A stretch of 64,000 nucleotides of DNA from Peptococcaceae bacterium BRH_c8a (GCA_000961575.1 LADP01000020.1:1-64000); one strand, 5' to 3'; counted from the stretch's first letter, positions 22,268 through 31,144 are shown. Numbers and translations: made by a program. The notes: generated from the letters alone by a model not told the origin.

Positions 22268-22822
22268 TTATAAATTACTTGGTTTGCAAATAATTTCCTT
22301 GATCTTGGTATCAAAGAAATGATTGGAATGGGCGGGGACAATCACTGCTGCCGTATCAGCGCCTTTGCCTGACCCACCGATGGCAATGACTTCTTTACCG
22401 TATGGTATAAGACCGGCGTCCAGGGCCATCCCTGCAACCTCAACACAAACCTTAACACCCTGTCCGAACATACGCAGAGTTTGGGCCATTATTTCCGCAG
22501 GGTAAACGCCGCCGAACTTATTGCGGATGGCCCGGTCCACCCCGGCCAGCAGGTGGGTGGTAAACAGTACCTTTATCCCGCTCTCGTTTAGCTCCCGTTC
22601 AGTGTCTTCGCTCATCCGTCTGATGCCGGGCCCGTCAAAACCCACGTGGTAACTTACGCACACCACGTTGCGCTGGCAACCGGTCAGTTGTCTGGCGGTG
22701 GCACCGGTGCTGGAAGCAACCACCAGGTATTCTATGTTCAGTTCGGCTGCCCTTTTTAGCGCTTCCCTAATGGTCGAGTCTGTATTATCAGGTCCTTTTT
22801 TATCCCAATGCAAAAAATTCAC
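22268..22822 (-). CDS. Stand-alone pyruvate-kinase C-terminal-like domain protein
   Basis: 184 aa. The fold pattern STIREALKRAAELNIEYLVVASSTGATARQLTG followed by VVCVSYHVGFDGPG and PYGKEVIAIGGSGKGADTAAVIVPAHSNHFFDTKIKEIICKP resembles the pyruvate kinase alpha/beta (PK_C) domain without the catalytic barrel. Such proteins are found alone in Firmicutes and archaea, with no established activity. The reading frame opens at GTG 22822; a TTG nine bases further in is better spaced from AAGGGAG and could be the true start. It is convergent with cobT and has its own terminator. Confidence 0.7.
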   Translation of the reverse strand: MNFLHWDKKGPDNTDSTIREALKRAAELNIEYLVVASSTGATARQLTGCQRNVVCVSYHVGFDGPGIRRMSEDTERELNESGIKVLFTTHLLAGVDRAIRNKFGGVYPAEIMAQTLRMFGQGVKVCVEVAGMALDAGLIPYGKEVIAIGGSGKGADTAAVIVPAHSNHFFDTKIKEIICKPSNL

Positions 22823-22933
22823 TCCCTTGCTTATTTACCAATTATTGTAGTACAATCAACGGCCATAAAGCAAGGCACACTAAACCCAACAAAGACTTAA
22901 GGATAATCTGGTATAATTAATGATTTTTATTAG

Positions 22934-22966
22934 AAAAGGTTCTGCCCATAACCGGCAGAACCTTTT
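22934..22966 (-). terminator. Terminator of tRNA-Ala
   Basis: 13-bp stem AAAAGGTTCTGCC / GGCAGAACCTTTT with a 7-nt loop, two bases beyond the tRNA 3' CCA on the minus strand, followed by CTAATAAAAATC. Confidence 0.75.
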
Positions 22967-22968
22967 AC

Positions 22969-23043
22969 TGGTGGACGAGAGGGGATTCGAACCCCCGGCC
23001 CCCGCGTTGCGAACGCGGTGCTCTCCCACTGAGCTACACGCCC
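22969..23043 (-). tRNA. tRNA-Ala(CGC)
   Basis: 75 nt with encoded CCA. Acceptor GGGCGTG pairs with CTCGTCC except for one T6:T67 mismatch, and it has the G3:U70 pair that marks alanine tRNAs. The D arm GCTCAGTGGGAGAGC, anticodon stem CCGCG/CGCGG with loop TTCGCAA (anticodon CGC, reading GCG) and T arm GGGGGTTCGAATCCCCT are all present. The terminator follows directly, and a promoter lies inside the end of the neighbouring gene. Confidence 0.93.
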
Positions 23044-23077
23044 CTTTTAAAACGTCCCCCCAATTGGTGCAATATAA

Positions 23078-23106
23078 ATATTATCACATACAGGGTCTCT
23101 AATCAA
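23078..23106 (-). promoter_or_regulatory. Promoter of tRNA-Ala
   Basis: On the minus strand TTGATT and TAATAT are spaced by exactly 17 bp, with TGTGA just before the -10. Transcription would start near 23070, about 27 nt before the mature tRNA. The -35 overlaps the last codons of the beta-lactamase-like gene. Confidence 0.7.
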
Positions 23107-23962
23107 GCGCGGTTTGATAATCGTAAATCATTTTGGAAAGATATTGCATTACCGGTATTGTATCACCGTATCCCGGGGTATCTTTGCTGGTTAACACTAG
23201 GATATAGGGACGCCTGGGGTGTACTACATAGGCCACATCGTTATAAGTATGTTCCGGAGGCCAGGTGCCAATTTTGTTTGCCACCCTGATGCCGTCGGGT
23301 AGCGGGGCAGGAATACGATCCTTGTAACGGGAGTTAAACAGGTGATTCAGCAACATGGTACTGCCAGTGGTGCGAGAGCGTGAAAAATCAAGCATTGCGT
23401 ACATATAAATGCCCAGGTCAAACGGGCAGGTAATATTGGCGTTGTCGTCCACTACCCTGGCGCCCAGAGAACGCATGAATTCTTTTACCTTCCGGCGATC
23501 CAGTCTTTCCAATAACATGTTGGTAGCCACATTATCGCTTTGTATTATGGATAACTCGGATAACTGAGCCACCGTGTATCGGGAACCTGGTTTCTGCTCC
23601 TTTAAAATACCAGTACCGCCTTCTAAGTGCTTCTCTGCATAAAGTAGTTCTTCGTTCAAGTCCAATCGGCCCTCTGCCGCTTCACGGTAAAGGTAAAGGT
23701 TTAGCGGCAGCTTAAAGGTGCTGGCAGCGTGAAAAGGTGTTAGCGCATTATGACCAAATTGCTGGCCGGAGTTCAAGTCTATGAAATAAAGTCCGTAAGT
23801 ACCTGGCTGTTCTCCCAGGTAAGCAGATATTTCTTTTTTGAGGGGACCGTAATTCGGCAATTCAGAAGGGGCAGGTTTTTTAAGCGGCATGTACAATCCC
23901 GGGACGGACATGAACAGTAATAACGTAATAATGGCTGTAAGCATGCGTCTGACTGATTTCAC
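23099..23962 (-). CDS. Class A beta-lactamase-like serine hydrolase
   Basis: 287 aa. An N-terminal hydrophobic segment (residues ~8-25) serves as signal peptide or anchor. The three active-site elements are visible: S-x-x-K as ASTFK (Ser81, Lys84), SDN at 142-144, and KIG in NKIGTW (residue 230) in place of the usual KTG. The enzyme acts outside the membrane. It may be a true beta-lactamase or a peptidoglycan-related serine hydrolase; the altered KTG triad and the lack of a clear omega-loop ExxLN make resistance uncertain. The GTG at 23962 is favoured because GGAGG lies six bases upstream, rather than the TTG at 23968. Confidence 0.85.
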   Translation of the reverse strand: MKSVRRMLTAIITLLLFMSVPGLYMPLKKPAPSELPNYGPLKKEISAYLGEQPGTYGLYFIDLNSGQQFGHNALTPFHAASTFKLPLNLYLYREAAEGRLDLNEELLYAEKHLEGGTGILKEQKPGSRYTVAQLSELSIIQSDNVATNMLLERLDRRKVKEFMRSLGARVVDDNANITCPFDLGIYMYAMLDFSRSRTTGSTMLLNHLFNSRYKDRIPAPLPDGIRVANKIGTWPPEHTYNDVAYVVHPRRPYILVLTSKDTPGYGDTIPVMQYLSKMIYDYQTALD

Positions 23963-24152
23963 GAGCAACCTCCAAATAAAATGGTTACACGTTTAATGTA
24001 GCATAATATATGTTTTAAATCTACAAAAAAGTAATATAATTCCAAGCATGGCACTTGAAATATTTCACAACCTGCCCCCAGGGGTTTAAAACCAGGGACT
24101 AATTATTATAAAATATAATTAAGGATGTTACTTAAAAAAACATGCAGGATGG

Positions 24153-24785
24153 ATGGACATAATGCTATTTAATCCTTTTGCCTTGGTAAACAGAGATGAA
24201 GTAATTAAAAGAGTGAAAAAGATGCGGGCTACACATCCAGATCTCTCCGAACGGGAACTGTGTGAGTTAATAATTGTCCGCAAAGCTCGCCTGTGTGGGT
24301 TTAGCGGTGCGGTGACTGCTTTGCCGGCAGTCTTTCCGGTGGTAGGTACAGCGGTGACTCTGGTCGTGGGTGCCACTCTAGACGTAATGGCCGTAGGGTA
24401 TCTAATGGCGGAGATGGTACTGGAAATGTCTGCGGTGCACGGGCGCAACCTGACTAAACCCGGAGTTTCCAGGGAAGCGTTATGGGTTATGGGTTCCGCT
24501 GTGGGTGCGGACATGGCTAATAAAACGATGAATAAGGCGGCAGTACAGGGGATGTCCAACCAGGCTTTTGTGCGTCTGGTGCAGGAGATACTGCTGGTCA
24601 TGGGTATCAGAACCACCCAGCGGACGGTGTTGAGAATTATCCCGCTGCTAGGGACTATTATATCCGGAACGGTTAACTATATCATCTGCCGGAGGGTGGG
24701 CGGCATTGCGGCCAATTACTACGACCGTAACGGCTACGACAAGTGGGATAATACCATTGATGTGGAAGGGGAGGTGCTGGACTAA
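24153..24785 (+). CDS. EcsC/DUF697-like membrane-associated protein
   Basis: 210 aa. A basic helical N-terminus (RDEVIKRVKKMRATHPDLSERELCELIIVRKARLCG) is followed by a hydrophobic glycine-rich stretch (GAVTALPAVFPVVGTAVTLVVGATLDVMAVGYLMAEMV), and a similar hydrophobic stretch near the C-terminus (RIIPLLGTIISGTVNYIICRRVGGIAANYY). The doubled pattern is like EcsC-family or DUF697 proteins, with unknown function. An ATG three codons downstream (24162) is also possible because GGATGG precedes it. It is convergent with murI, with a shared hairpin at 24793-24813. Confidence 0.6.
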   Translation: MDIMLFNPFALVNRDEVIKRVKKMRATHPDLSERELCELIIVRKARLCGFSGAVTALPAVFPVVGTAVTLVVGATLDVMAVGYLMAEMVLEMSAVHGRNLTKPGVSREALWVMGSAVGADMANKTMNKAAVQGMSNQAFVRLVQEILLVMGIRTTQRTVLRIIPLLGTIISGTVNYIICRRVGGIAANYYDRNGYDKWDNTIDVEGEVLD

Positions 24786-24792
24786 AATGAAG

Positions 24793-24813
24793 ACCCTGGC
24801 TATTTGCCAGGGT
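24793..24813. terminator. Convergent hairpin between EcsC-like gene and murI
   Basis: 8-bp stem ACCCTGGC / GCCAGGGT with loop TATTT. It overlaps the end of murI and follows the plus-strand stop by 8 bp; the U-run is weak. Confidence 0.6.
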
Positions 24814-25613
24814 TAAAGCTTTTCATGTTTTACTTCTTCTGCATCCGGGCTGTCCCACAGAATAGAAATAGCCCGGCCCACCGTATCCGGGTTGCCGCTG
24901 GTAAAAAACATTTCCCTGCTACAGCCGGCATTATCTTTGAGCAAATTGTCCTCCGTAAGCACTTGGGCCACCCGCCTGGCAACCGCATTCCCGGTATCTA
25001 ACACTGTAATATCCGGTCCCATAATTAACTCCACCAGAGGCCTCAGTAACGGGTAATGAGTACAACCCAGAACCACAGTATCCACGCCGGATGATAATAG
25101 CGGATCCAGGAACTTGCGCAATAAACGCTCAGTTTCGGGATCATTAATCAGCCCCGATTCCACTCGTTCCACCAACCCCGGACAGGGGACAGTAATAATT
25201 TCAGTGTTGCCGGCAAACCGGCTGACCAGAGAATGAAATCTATCGCCTGCCAGAGTTACACCCGTGGCCATCACACCGACCTTGCCGTTTTGTGTGATGG
25301 ATGCGGCGGGCTTGACGGCCGGTTCCATGCCCACAATGGGGAGCGGGAACACCTGACGCAGGAAATCCAGGCCGGCTATGGAAGCGGTATTACAGGCAGC
25401 CACAATTATTTTGACCTTGAAACCGGTCAAAAAGCCGGTCACTTTTTCAATACGCCGACGGATAAATGCCGGATCTTTTGTTCCATATGGACAATGGGCA
25501 GAATCGGCATAGTAGATAATGTCTTCGGCCGGCAGCAGGTGCCGGATTTCCTTCATTACCGATATTCCCCCCACACCCGAATCGAAAATCCCGATGGGAT
25601 TCGGGTTGGACAC
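24813..25613 (-). CDS. murI: Glutamate racemase
   Basis: 266 aa. Both catalytic cysteine motifs are present, AACNTAS (Cys74) and LGCTHYPLL (Cys184, His186), as is the N-terminal IGIFDSGVGGISV with Asp11-Ser12. The enzyme makes D-glutamate from L-glutamate for peptidoglycan in the cytoplasm. The start is GTG at 25613 with AGAGGTG upstream. It is apparently monocistronic. Confidence 0.97.
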   Translation of the reverse strand: MSNPNPIGIFDSGVGGISVMKEIRHLLPAEDIIYYADSAHCPYGTKDPAFIRRRIEKVTGFLTGFKVKIIVAACNTASIAGLDFLRQVFPLPIVGMEPAVKPAASITQNGKVGVMATGVTLAGDRFHSLVSRFAGNTEIITVPCPGLVERVESGLINDPETERLLRKFLDPLLSSGVDTVVLGCTHYPLLRPLVELIMGPDITVLDTGNAVARRVAQVLTEDNLLKDNAGCSREMFFTSGNPDTVGRAISILWDSPDAEEVKHEKL

Positions 25614-25696
25614 TGCAATTCACCTCTATCAGATAAGAATAATTAATTGGCACCGAATAAAATACGTTAATAGGGTATGCAAGTATGCAAATAAAG

Positions 25697-25775
25697 AACC
25701 GGCCTGCGCCGGTTAGTTTATTTCCGCAAGGCTTGCAGCCTTTCGACCCGTGTTAAATTATATCAAAACACGGGT
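25697..25775. terminator. Two adjacent hairpins
   Basis: AACCGGC / GCCGGTT (25697-25714) and ACCCGTGTT / AACACGGGT (25746-25775). They lie between the small membrane-protein gene (minus, ending at 25798) and murI; the second is placed to end the small gene's transcript. Confidence 0.5.
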
Positions 25776-25797
25776 TAAATATACATCTTAGACGGGG

Positions 25798-25980
25798 TTA
25801 TTTTTTGCTTCCGGGGCCATAAAAGAGCTTGTGGGTAATTATAAGAACCAAAACCAGGGCCAGTAATCCCGTTACCAGGTGCAATCGCAGGGCGCTTTCC
25901 AATCCCAGGTATGAAGCAATCCCCAAAACCGCTGTAATAATTGTCACCAGAGCGGTTAGTACGGCTAAAAATTTTTGCAT
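25798..25980 (-). CDS. Small two-helix membrane protein
   Basis: 60 aa with two hydrophobic helices, residues ~4-25 (LAVLTALVTIITAVLGIASYLG) and ~32-53 (LRLHLVTGLLALVLVLIITHKLF), and a basic C-terminus GPGSKK. AAAGGAG precedes the ATG with good spacing. The family is not recognised; the conserved-looking His in the second helix could be functional. Confidence 0.65.
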   Translation of the reverse strand: MQKFLAVLTALVTIITAVLGIASYLGLESALRLHLVTGLLALVLVLIITHKLFYGPGSKK

Positions 25981-26114
25981 GGATTGTAGCTCCTTTTTTA
26001 GGTACTTTTATAATATTATATATTTGTCTTGCCGCACATACTTTCCTTTAAATTAACCGACGAGATGAATAGTTAATTGGCAAGAAATACTCTCGGACCG
26101 CGGTGTTGTTTTAA

Positions 26115-26143
26115 TTGACATGGAATGGCTAATCACATATAAT
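26115..26143 (+). promoter_or_regulatory. Consensus sigma-A promoter of tRNA-Leu
   Basis: TTGACA (26115-26120), 17-bp spacer, TATAAT (26138-26143): a perfect match to consensus. The start point would be near 26150, about 12 nt before the tRNA. Confidence 0.92.
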
Positions 26144-26161
26144 TAATATTGCTTTATACAT

Positions 26162-26250
26162 GCCGGAGTGGCGGAACTGGCAGACGCACGGGACTTAAAA
26201 TCCCGCGAGTGGTGACACTCGTACCGGTTCGATTCCGGTCTTCGGCACCA
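26162..26250 (+). tRNA. tRNA-Leu(TAA)
   Basis: 89 nt including CCA. Acceptor GCCGGAG pairs with CTTCGGC. The anticodon loop CTTAAAA gives anticodon TAA, and the long variable arm (GAGTGGTGACACTC) is the class II type expected for leucine. T arm CCGGTTCGATTCCGG. Confidence 0.97.
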
Positions 26251-26265
26251 GTTAATATGTCAGTG

Positions 26266-26301
26266 AATGCACCCCTGTTTTTAGTGGGTGCATTTACTTT
26301 T
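26266..26301 (+). terminator. Terminator of tRNA-Leu
   Basis: 9-bp stem AATGCACCC / GGGTGCATT followed by TACTTTTTT, starting 16 bp after the tRNA. Confidence 0.88.
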
Positions 26302-26449
26302 TTATGTCCAAATACGTGATACGCATTGGGTTTGCTAAAAAGTTGATATATAATTGTTGGGTTGGCCGTTTAACTTTACAGATGTTAAACTGTTGGAAGG
26401 ACTGAACAGATACGGGGAAATAACTCGGCCATGGTGGAAGGAGATTGTA

Positions 26450-28807
26450 ATGGATTCTGAAAAAAAGTTGGTAATCACCGAAAAACCTTCGGTTGCCCGG
26501 GACCTGGCCGGTATATTGGGGCGATTTAATCGCAAAGACGGTTATTTGGAAAACAATGAATATGTAATCACCTGGGCAATCGGTCATTTAGTAGAACTGG
26601 CGGCCCCGGAAGATTACAACCCCCAATTGAAAAAATGGTCTTTTAATACACTGCCCATTTTGCCCGAGGAATTTAAACTCAAAGCAAATCCGGGGACTAA
26701 AAAACAATTTAAAGTAGTCAAAGAACTACTTAATCGCCCAGATATAGGACAACTTATTTGCGCAACAGACGCCGGCCGAGAGGGCGAGCTAATATTTCGC
26801 TATATTTACCACCTTTCCGGCAGCAAGAAACCGTTCGTGAGACTTTGGTTGTCGGAAACAACGCCAGCAGCGGTAAAGAAAGGTTTTGAGAACTTAAGAC
26901 CCGGCATCGAATTTGACCGGTTGGGCTATGCAGCCCAGGCCCGCAGCCAGTCTGATTGGCTAATTGGTATTAATGCAACTCGTTCGTTTACGGTCAAGCA
27001 TAATGATTTATTATCTGTCGGTCGGGTGCAAACACCCACCCTGGCTTTGATTGTCAACCGCGAACAGGAAATAAACAATTTTGTGACCGCGCCCTACTGG
27101 GAACTATACGCTAAATTTACAAAAAACAATGGCGAAACATACACCGGCAGATGGTTTAAAGGGGAGCAAAATCGTTTTGCTGACCCGCTTGCGGCCAGGG
27201 CGTTACAAGATAAGGTTGACGGGCAACCGGCCGCCGTGCAGCAAGTGGAGGAAAAGGATATAACTGAACTGCCGCCACTACTGTTCAACCTTAACGATTT
27301 ACAAAAGGAGGCCAATAAGAAGTACGGATTGGCGGCAGCCAGAACGTTGGAACTGGCCCAATCTCTGTACGAGACCAGAAAACTACTCACCTACCCCCGT
27401 ACAGACAGTCGACACATAACCAAGGAGTTGGCCAAAACCATTCCCGGTCGCTTAAATGCTCTGTCCAGCGCGACTGAGTACATGCCATATACCGCTACTG
27501 CAATGGCTGCCGGCACCCCGGGTAAGCGTTATGTGGACGACAGCAAGGTTAGTGATCATACCGCGCTAATCCCAACGGATATTAATCCGGTTTTGGACAA
27601 CCTCCCTACGGACGAACGAAAGATTTTCGATTTGGTGGTACGCCGGTTTCTAGCTATTTTCTTCCCGCCGGCCAGGTATAAGAAGACCTCAGTGACAACC
27701 GAAGCTACCGGCGAAACATTTCTTACCGTCGGCCGGGTGGAATTGGACAAAGGTTGGAAAACGGTGTACACGTTATTAGAAAATGAGCCCGGCGAAGAAG
27801 ATGGCACCGGTGTTATACCAAAACTAGGCCAGGGAGAATCAGTACAGACCACCAAAACGGAAATCAGAGAAAAGAAAGCAAAGCCGCCTAAACGCTATAC
27901 CGAAGCGAGCTTACTGGCGGTAATGGAAGGAGCCGGCCGGTTACTGGATGATAAGGAATTAAAAGAAGCCATGAAGGGGCACGGTCTCGGTACCCCGGCA
28001 ACCAGGGCGGCCATTATTGAACGTTTGATTAAAGTGGGCTATATAGAGCGACATAAGAAAAATTTAGTGCCCACCGCCAAAGGCGAAAAATTAATCAACC
28101 TGGTTCCGGAAATAATTAAAAACCCTGATTTAACCGGTAAGTGGGAAAAGACATTAGCTGATATAGAAGCCGGCGCAGCTAATCCGGAAGAGTTTATGGC
28201 CGGGATAAGGAAATTAACCACCGAGATTGTTGAACTAGCTCGCAACCAGATTGCAAGGCAGCAACAGTCAACAAAGGAGTCCCTGGGAAAATGCCCGTTA
28301 TGCGGCAAAGACGTAATCGAAGGCAACAAAGGTTACGGCTGCAGCGGCTACAAGGAAGGATGTAAATTTGTAATCTGGATTAAAATTGCTGGTAAAAAGC
28401 TTAGCCTGGTACAAGCTAAAACTCTACTAGAAAAAGGTAAAACCGGTATCATCAAAGGCTTTAAATCAAAGAAAGGTAACAAATTTGACGCAATACTGCA
28501 GTTGAAAGATGGCAAAGTGGAATTCCTGTTTGATAGCGAAACCGAAAAACAACCTCATGGTAAGTGTCCGTTATGTGGCCAAGACGTTATTGAATCTGCA
28601 AAAGGGTATGGGTGCAGTGGCTATAAAGCAGGCTGTAAATTCGTAATCTGGAAAGAGATTTGCGGTAAAAAGATCACTGTAAACGAAGTTCAAGACTTAT
28701 TACAAAAGGGTAAAACCCCCTTAATTAAAGATTTTAAATCTAAAACAGGTAAAAATTTTGATGCAATTTTAGTGTTGCAGAATGGTAAAGTAGGATTTGA
28801 ATTCTAA
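26450..28807 (+). CDS. topB: DNA topoisomerase III (type IA) with two C-terminal zinc-ribbon-like repeats
   Basis: 785 aa. The TOPRIM domain has KLVITEKPSVARDLAGIL and CATDAGREGELIFRYIYHLSG with the acidic metal triad. The catalytic tyrosine lies in LLTYPRTDSRHI. It is followed by gate domains (LLSVGRVQTPTLALIV) and two copies of a ~75-residue C-terminal module, each starting GKCPLCG and carrying GYGCSGYK.GCKFVIW. The enzyme relaxes or decatenates single-stranded DNA. The start at 26450 is set by AAGGAG; earlier in-frame ATGs lack a binding site. The repeat modules look like Topo C-terminal zinc-binding repeats. Confidence 0.95.
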   Translation: MDSEKKLVITEKPSVARDLAGILGRFNRKDGYLENNEYVITWAIGHLVELAAPEDYNPQLKKWSFNTLPILPEEFKLKANPGTKKQFKVVKELLNRPDIGQLICATDAGREGELIFRYIYHLSGSKKPFVRLWLSETTPAAVKKGFENLRPGIEFDRLGYAAQARSQSDWLIGINATRSFTVKHNDLLSVGRVQTPTLALIVNREQEINNFVTAPYWELYAKFTKNNGETYTGRWFKGEQNRFADPLAARALQDKVDGQPAAVQQVEEKDITELPPLLFNLNDLQKEANKKYGLAAARTLELAQSLYETRKLLTYPRTDSRHITKELAKTIPGRLNALSSATEYMPYTATAMAAGTPGKRYVDDSKVSDHTALIPTDINPVLDNLPTDERKIFDLVVRRFLAIFFPPARYKKTSVTTEATGETFLTVGRVELDKGWKTVYTLLENEPGEEDGTGVIPKLGQGESVQTTKTEIREKKAKPPKRYTEASLLAVMEGAGRLLDDKELKEAMKGHGLGTPATRAAIIERLIKVGYIERHKKNLVPTAKGEKLINLVPEIIKNPDLTGKWEKTLADIEAGAANPEEFMAGIRKLTTEIVELARNQIARQQQSTKESLGKCPLCGKDVIEGNKGYGCSGYKEGCKFVIWIKIAGKKLSLVQAKTLLEKGKTGIIKGFKSKKGNKFDAILQLKDGKVEFLFDSETEKQPHGKCPLCGQDVIESAKGYGCSGYKAGCKFVIWKEICGKKITVNEVQDLLQKGKTPLIKDFKSKTGKNFDAILVLQNGKVGFEF

Positions 28808-28914
28808 CTCCCCTGGCTTATTTTTTTATTATCTGTGTGACGTGCTCGACATAGTGCCGACTTGAAAAATGGTTATACTAATGGCACTATGATTGTTTTT
28901 GCAGGGAGGTCATT

Positions 28915-29364
28915 ATGGAAATAAAAGATCGGCTTATGAGAGGTTTTATGGCCGGGGTGGCAGGCGGGGTGGTTATGGATGTTTTTAACCTGGCATCTTA
29001 TTACCTGGGCATAGCGGAGTTAAGATTTCTGGATTGGTCAGCCCTGGTTATTTATGGTGCCAAACCTATAAGCATCGCGGAAACTGTTTTTGCATTAATT
29101 GCGCATCTTGTTTTTACAGGCATTCTGGGTATTATCTTCGCTTATCTTTTAACTCTAATAACCAGTACCAATTACCTATTTAGAGGTGCTCTATTCGGTT
29201 CAGCCATGTGGTTTTTGCTTTACGGTATTTCATTAATGTATAAAATTGAAGGAACTGTACCGTTACACGTTGATACAGCAGCATCAGATTTAATTTCTGC
29301 TGTTATATTCGGTTTAGTTTTAGCCGAGACGTTACACCGGCTTGATTATAATTTAAAAACCTAA
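28915..29364 (+). CDS. Four-helix integral membrane protein, YqhR/DUF1440-like
   Basis: 149 aa with four predicted membrane helices (GFMAGVAGGVVMDVFNLASYYLG; AETVFALIAHLVFTGILGIIFAYLLTLI; FRGALFGSAMWFLLYGISLMY; DLISAVIFGLVLAETL). The N-terminal KDRLMRGFMAGVAGGVVMD resembles Firmicute YqhR/DUF1440 proteins with no known role. GGGAGG precedes the ATG. Terminator at 29363-29404. Confidence 0.7.
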   Translation: MEIKDRLMRGFMAGVAGGVVMDVFNLASYYLGIAELRFLDWSALVIYGAKPISIAETVFALIAHLVFTGILGIIFAYLLTLITSTNYLFRGALFGSAMWFLLYGISLMYKIEGTVPLHVDTAASDLISAVIFGLVLAETLHRLDYNLKT

Positions 29365-29404
29365 AACTAATTCGTGACCGTAATTGGAGTCACGAATTAG
29401 TTTT
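29363..29404. terminator. Bidirectional terminator
   Basis: 16-bp perfect stem (AAAACTAATTCGTGAC and its complement) with a 10-nt loop, between two convergent genes; T-run at the 3' arm on both strands. Confidence 0.88.
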
Positions 29405-29430
29405 ACTCGGTATGGCAATAGCAGATAGTA

Positions 29431-31041
29431 TTAAGGCATAGTAGTACCGGGTACGGCCAGGTCGGACACCTTTATATCCACTATAGCCGGTCGGTTGCTG
29501 TTTAAAGCTTCCTGGATTACACCTTTAAGCTCATTAGAATGCTCTACTTTGAAACCCAGCCCACCGCAGCATTCGGAAAACTTTGCGAAATCGGGGTTAA
29601 GCAGCGCTGTTCCTTCGGGAACCAATCCACCGGCCAGCATTTTGTTCTTTTCCATAGACAGGGAACTGTTATTCATGACCATGATTTTTATTGGGAGGCT
29701 GTATTTAACTGCTGTAAGAAAGTCCGACATGTTCATGGTAAAACCACCGTCTCCCACCAGGGCGATGACCATTTGACCGGGGCTGTCGATTTGGGCGGCT
29801 AGTGCCGCCGGCAGCCCAAAACCCATGGAGCGCCACTTGCCGGATATTAACACTCGCTGCCGGGTGGGCCTGAAAGCGCGGCCAAACCATACTGTATGAT
29901 CGCCAGTGTCAAGACATACTATGGCGTCATCCGCAACCTCGTCCTGAATAGCCCCGATAACGGCAGCAGGGTGGACTGGTGAACCCTGGGTATTGGTTTC
30001 GGTCTTGAGTTGCTTGAGCCAGTTTTGGTTTTCCTGTTGCATTCTTTTAATCCACTCCTGGTTGGGGTGGGTTTTTATTTTGTTTAAAACCTGTTGTATT
30101 ACAGCTTCAGTTTCACCAACCAGGCCATAGGATACAGGTGTTGTTGCACCGATGTCAGGTGGGTTAACGGCCATTTGTATTATTTTAATATCACTTGGTA
30201 CATATTTGGGGGGCCACCAGTTGGCTCCCACTAGCAGGCAAACATCAGCTTCGCTTAATAACTTGGCTGCAGCAGGACTGCCGGCATGGCCTAGACCGCC
30301 AATATATAATGGTAGTGAACGGTCAACTGTTCCTGTGCCGGGCAATGTATTGATGACGGCTGCCCCCCAACGGGCTGATAATTCGGCCAGCAACGTACCA
30401 GCTTGGCGTCCCCCATCTCCCACAAGTATTATTGGGCGTTTGGCTTTTTCCATTATTTCCACGGCCCCATCGATTACCCCGGGGGATGATGCCGGATGGG
30501 TGTCAAGGTATGGGGGTACAGGTATGATGTTGCCGTCACAGGGCATGGGCAGCACATCCATGGGTACGCTGATGTGGGCTACTGTGCGATCGGTGACCGC
30601 ACAGCGGTAGGCTTTCTCCAGTACCTGCATTGTTGCCGCCGGGTCGCAGAGTAGAGTTGTATAAGAAGCAATAGGCCTTAACAAAGACTGTTGGTCTATG
30701 TATTGTTTGACATTGGTGCCGATATCCTTCCGTGCTACCTGCCCGGTTATTGCCAGTACCGGTACTCGGTCGGCATAAGCGTCAGCCAGACCGTTTAGCA
30801 AGTGTAATGTGCCGGGACCTCCGTCTGCCAAACAGACGCCCAACCTGCCGGTTAATTTGGCGTGGGCTGAGGCCATGAAAGCAGCAGTTTCTTCATGTCG
30901 TACCTGGTAAAATTTGATGTCGGTTTGACGCGCCAGGGCATCAAACAGGTAAAATACATCATCTCCAATAAAACCGAAAACTTTTTTTATACCCCAGGCA
31001 GCAAGTTGTTCCATGATTTTAGCGGCAACGTTATTTTGCAT
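29431..31041 (-). CDS. TPP-dependent pyruvate oxidase / acetolactate synthase-like enzyme
   Basis: 536 aa with the three-domain layout of this superfamily. The N-terminal pyrimidine-binding domain has catalytic Glu in RHEETAAFMASAHAKLTGRLGVCLADGGPG. The central domain may bind FAD or ADP (RPIILVGDGG...). The C-terminal domain has TPP-binding GDGGFTMNMSDFLTAVKY...MVMNN. Proteins with a GG in ADGGPG and similar lengths include PoxB-type pyruvate oxidase and acetolactate synthase-like enzymes; biosynthetic IlvB is usually longer and paired with ilvN, absent here. The reaction, probably decarboxylation of pyruvate or another 2-oxo acid, is inference. AGGAGGAACACT precedes the ATG. Confidence 0.82.
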   Translation of the reverse strand: MQNNVAAKIMEQLAAWGIKKVFGFIGDDVFYLFDALARQTDIKFYQVRHEETAAFMASAHAKLTGRLGVCLADGGPGTLHLLNGLADAYADRVPVLAITGQVARKDIGTNVKQYIDQQSLLRPIASYTTLLCDPAATMQVLEKAYRCAVTDRTVAHISVPMDVLPMPCDGNIIPVPPYLDTHPASSPGVIDGAVEIMEKAKRPIILVGDGGRQAGTLLAELSARWGAAVINTLPGTGTVDRSLPLYIGGLGHAGSPAAAKLLSEADVCLLVGANWWPPKYVPSDIKIIQMAVNPPDIGATTPVSYGLVGETEAVIQQVLNKIKTHPNQEWIKRMQQENQNWLKQLKTETNTQGSPVHPAAVIGAIQDEVADDAIVCLDTGDHTVWFGRAFRPTRQRVLISGKWRSMGFGLPAALAAQIDSPGQMVIALVGDGGFTMNMSDFLTAVKYSLPIKIMVMNNSSLSMEKNKMLAGGLVPEGTALLNPDFAKFSECCGGLGFKVEHSNELKGVIQEALNSNRPAIVDIKVSDLAVPGTTMP

Positions 31042-31126
31042 AGTGTTCCTCCTAAGTAGTAGAATTCTTTGGCATTATTGTTTTCCGCCGGCAGTGGATT
31101 TATATCAAGAACATAAAAAAATGAAA

Positions 31127-31144
31127 CCCGCACAGATGTGCGGG
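31127..31144 (-). terminator. Terminator of the 47-aa gene
   Basis: 7-bp stem CCCGCAC / GTGCGGG with loop AGAT. On the minus strand it is followed by TTTCATTTTTTTATG. Confidence 0.8.
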
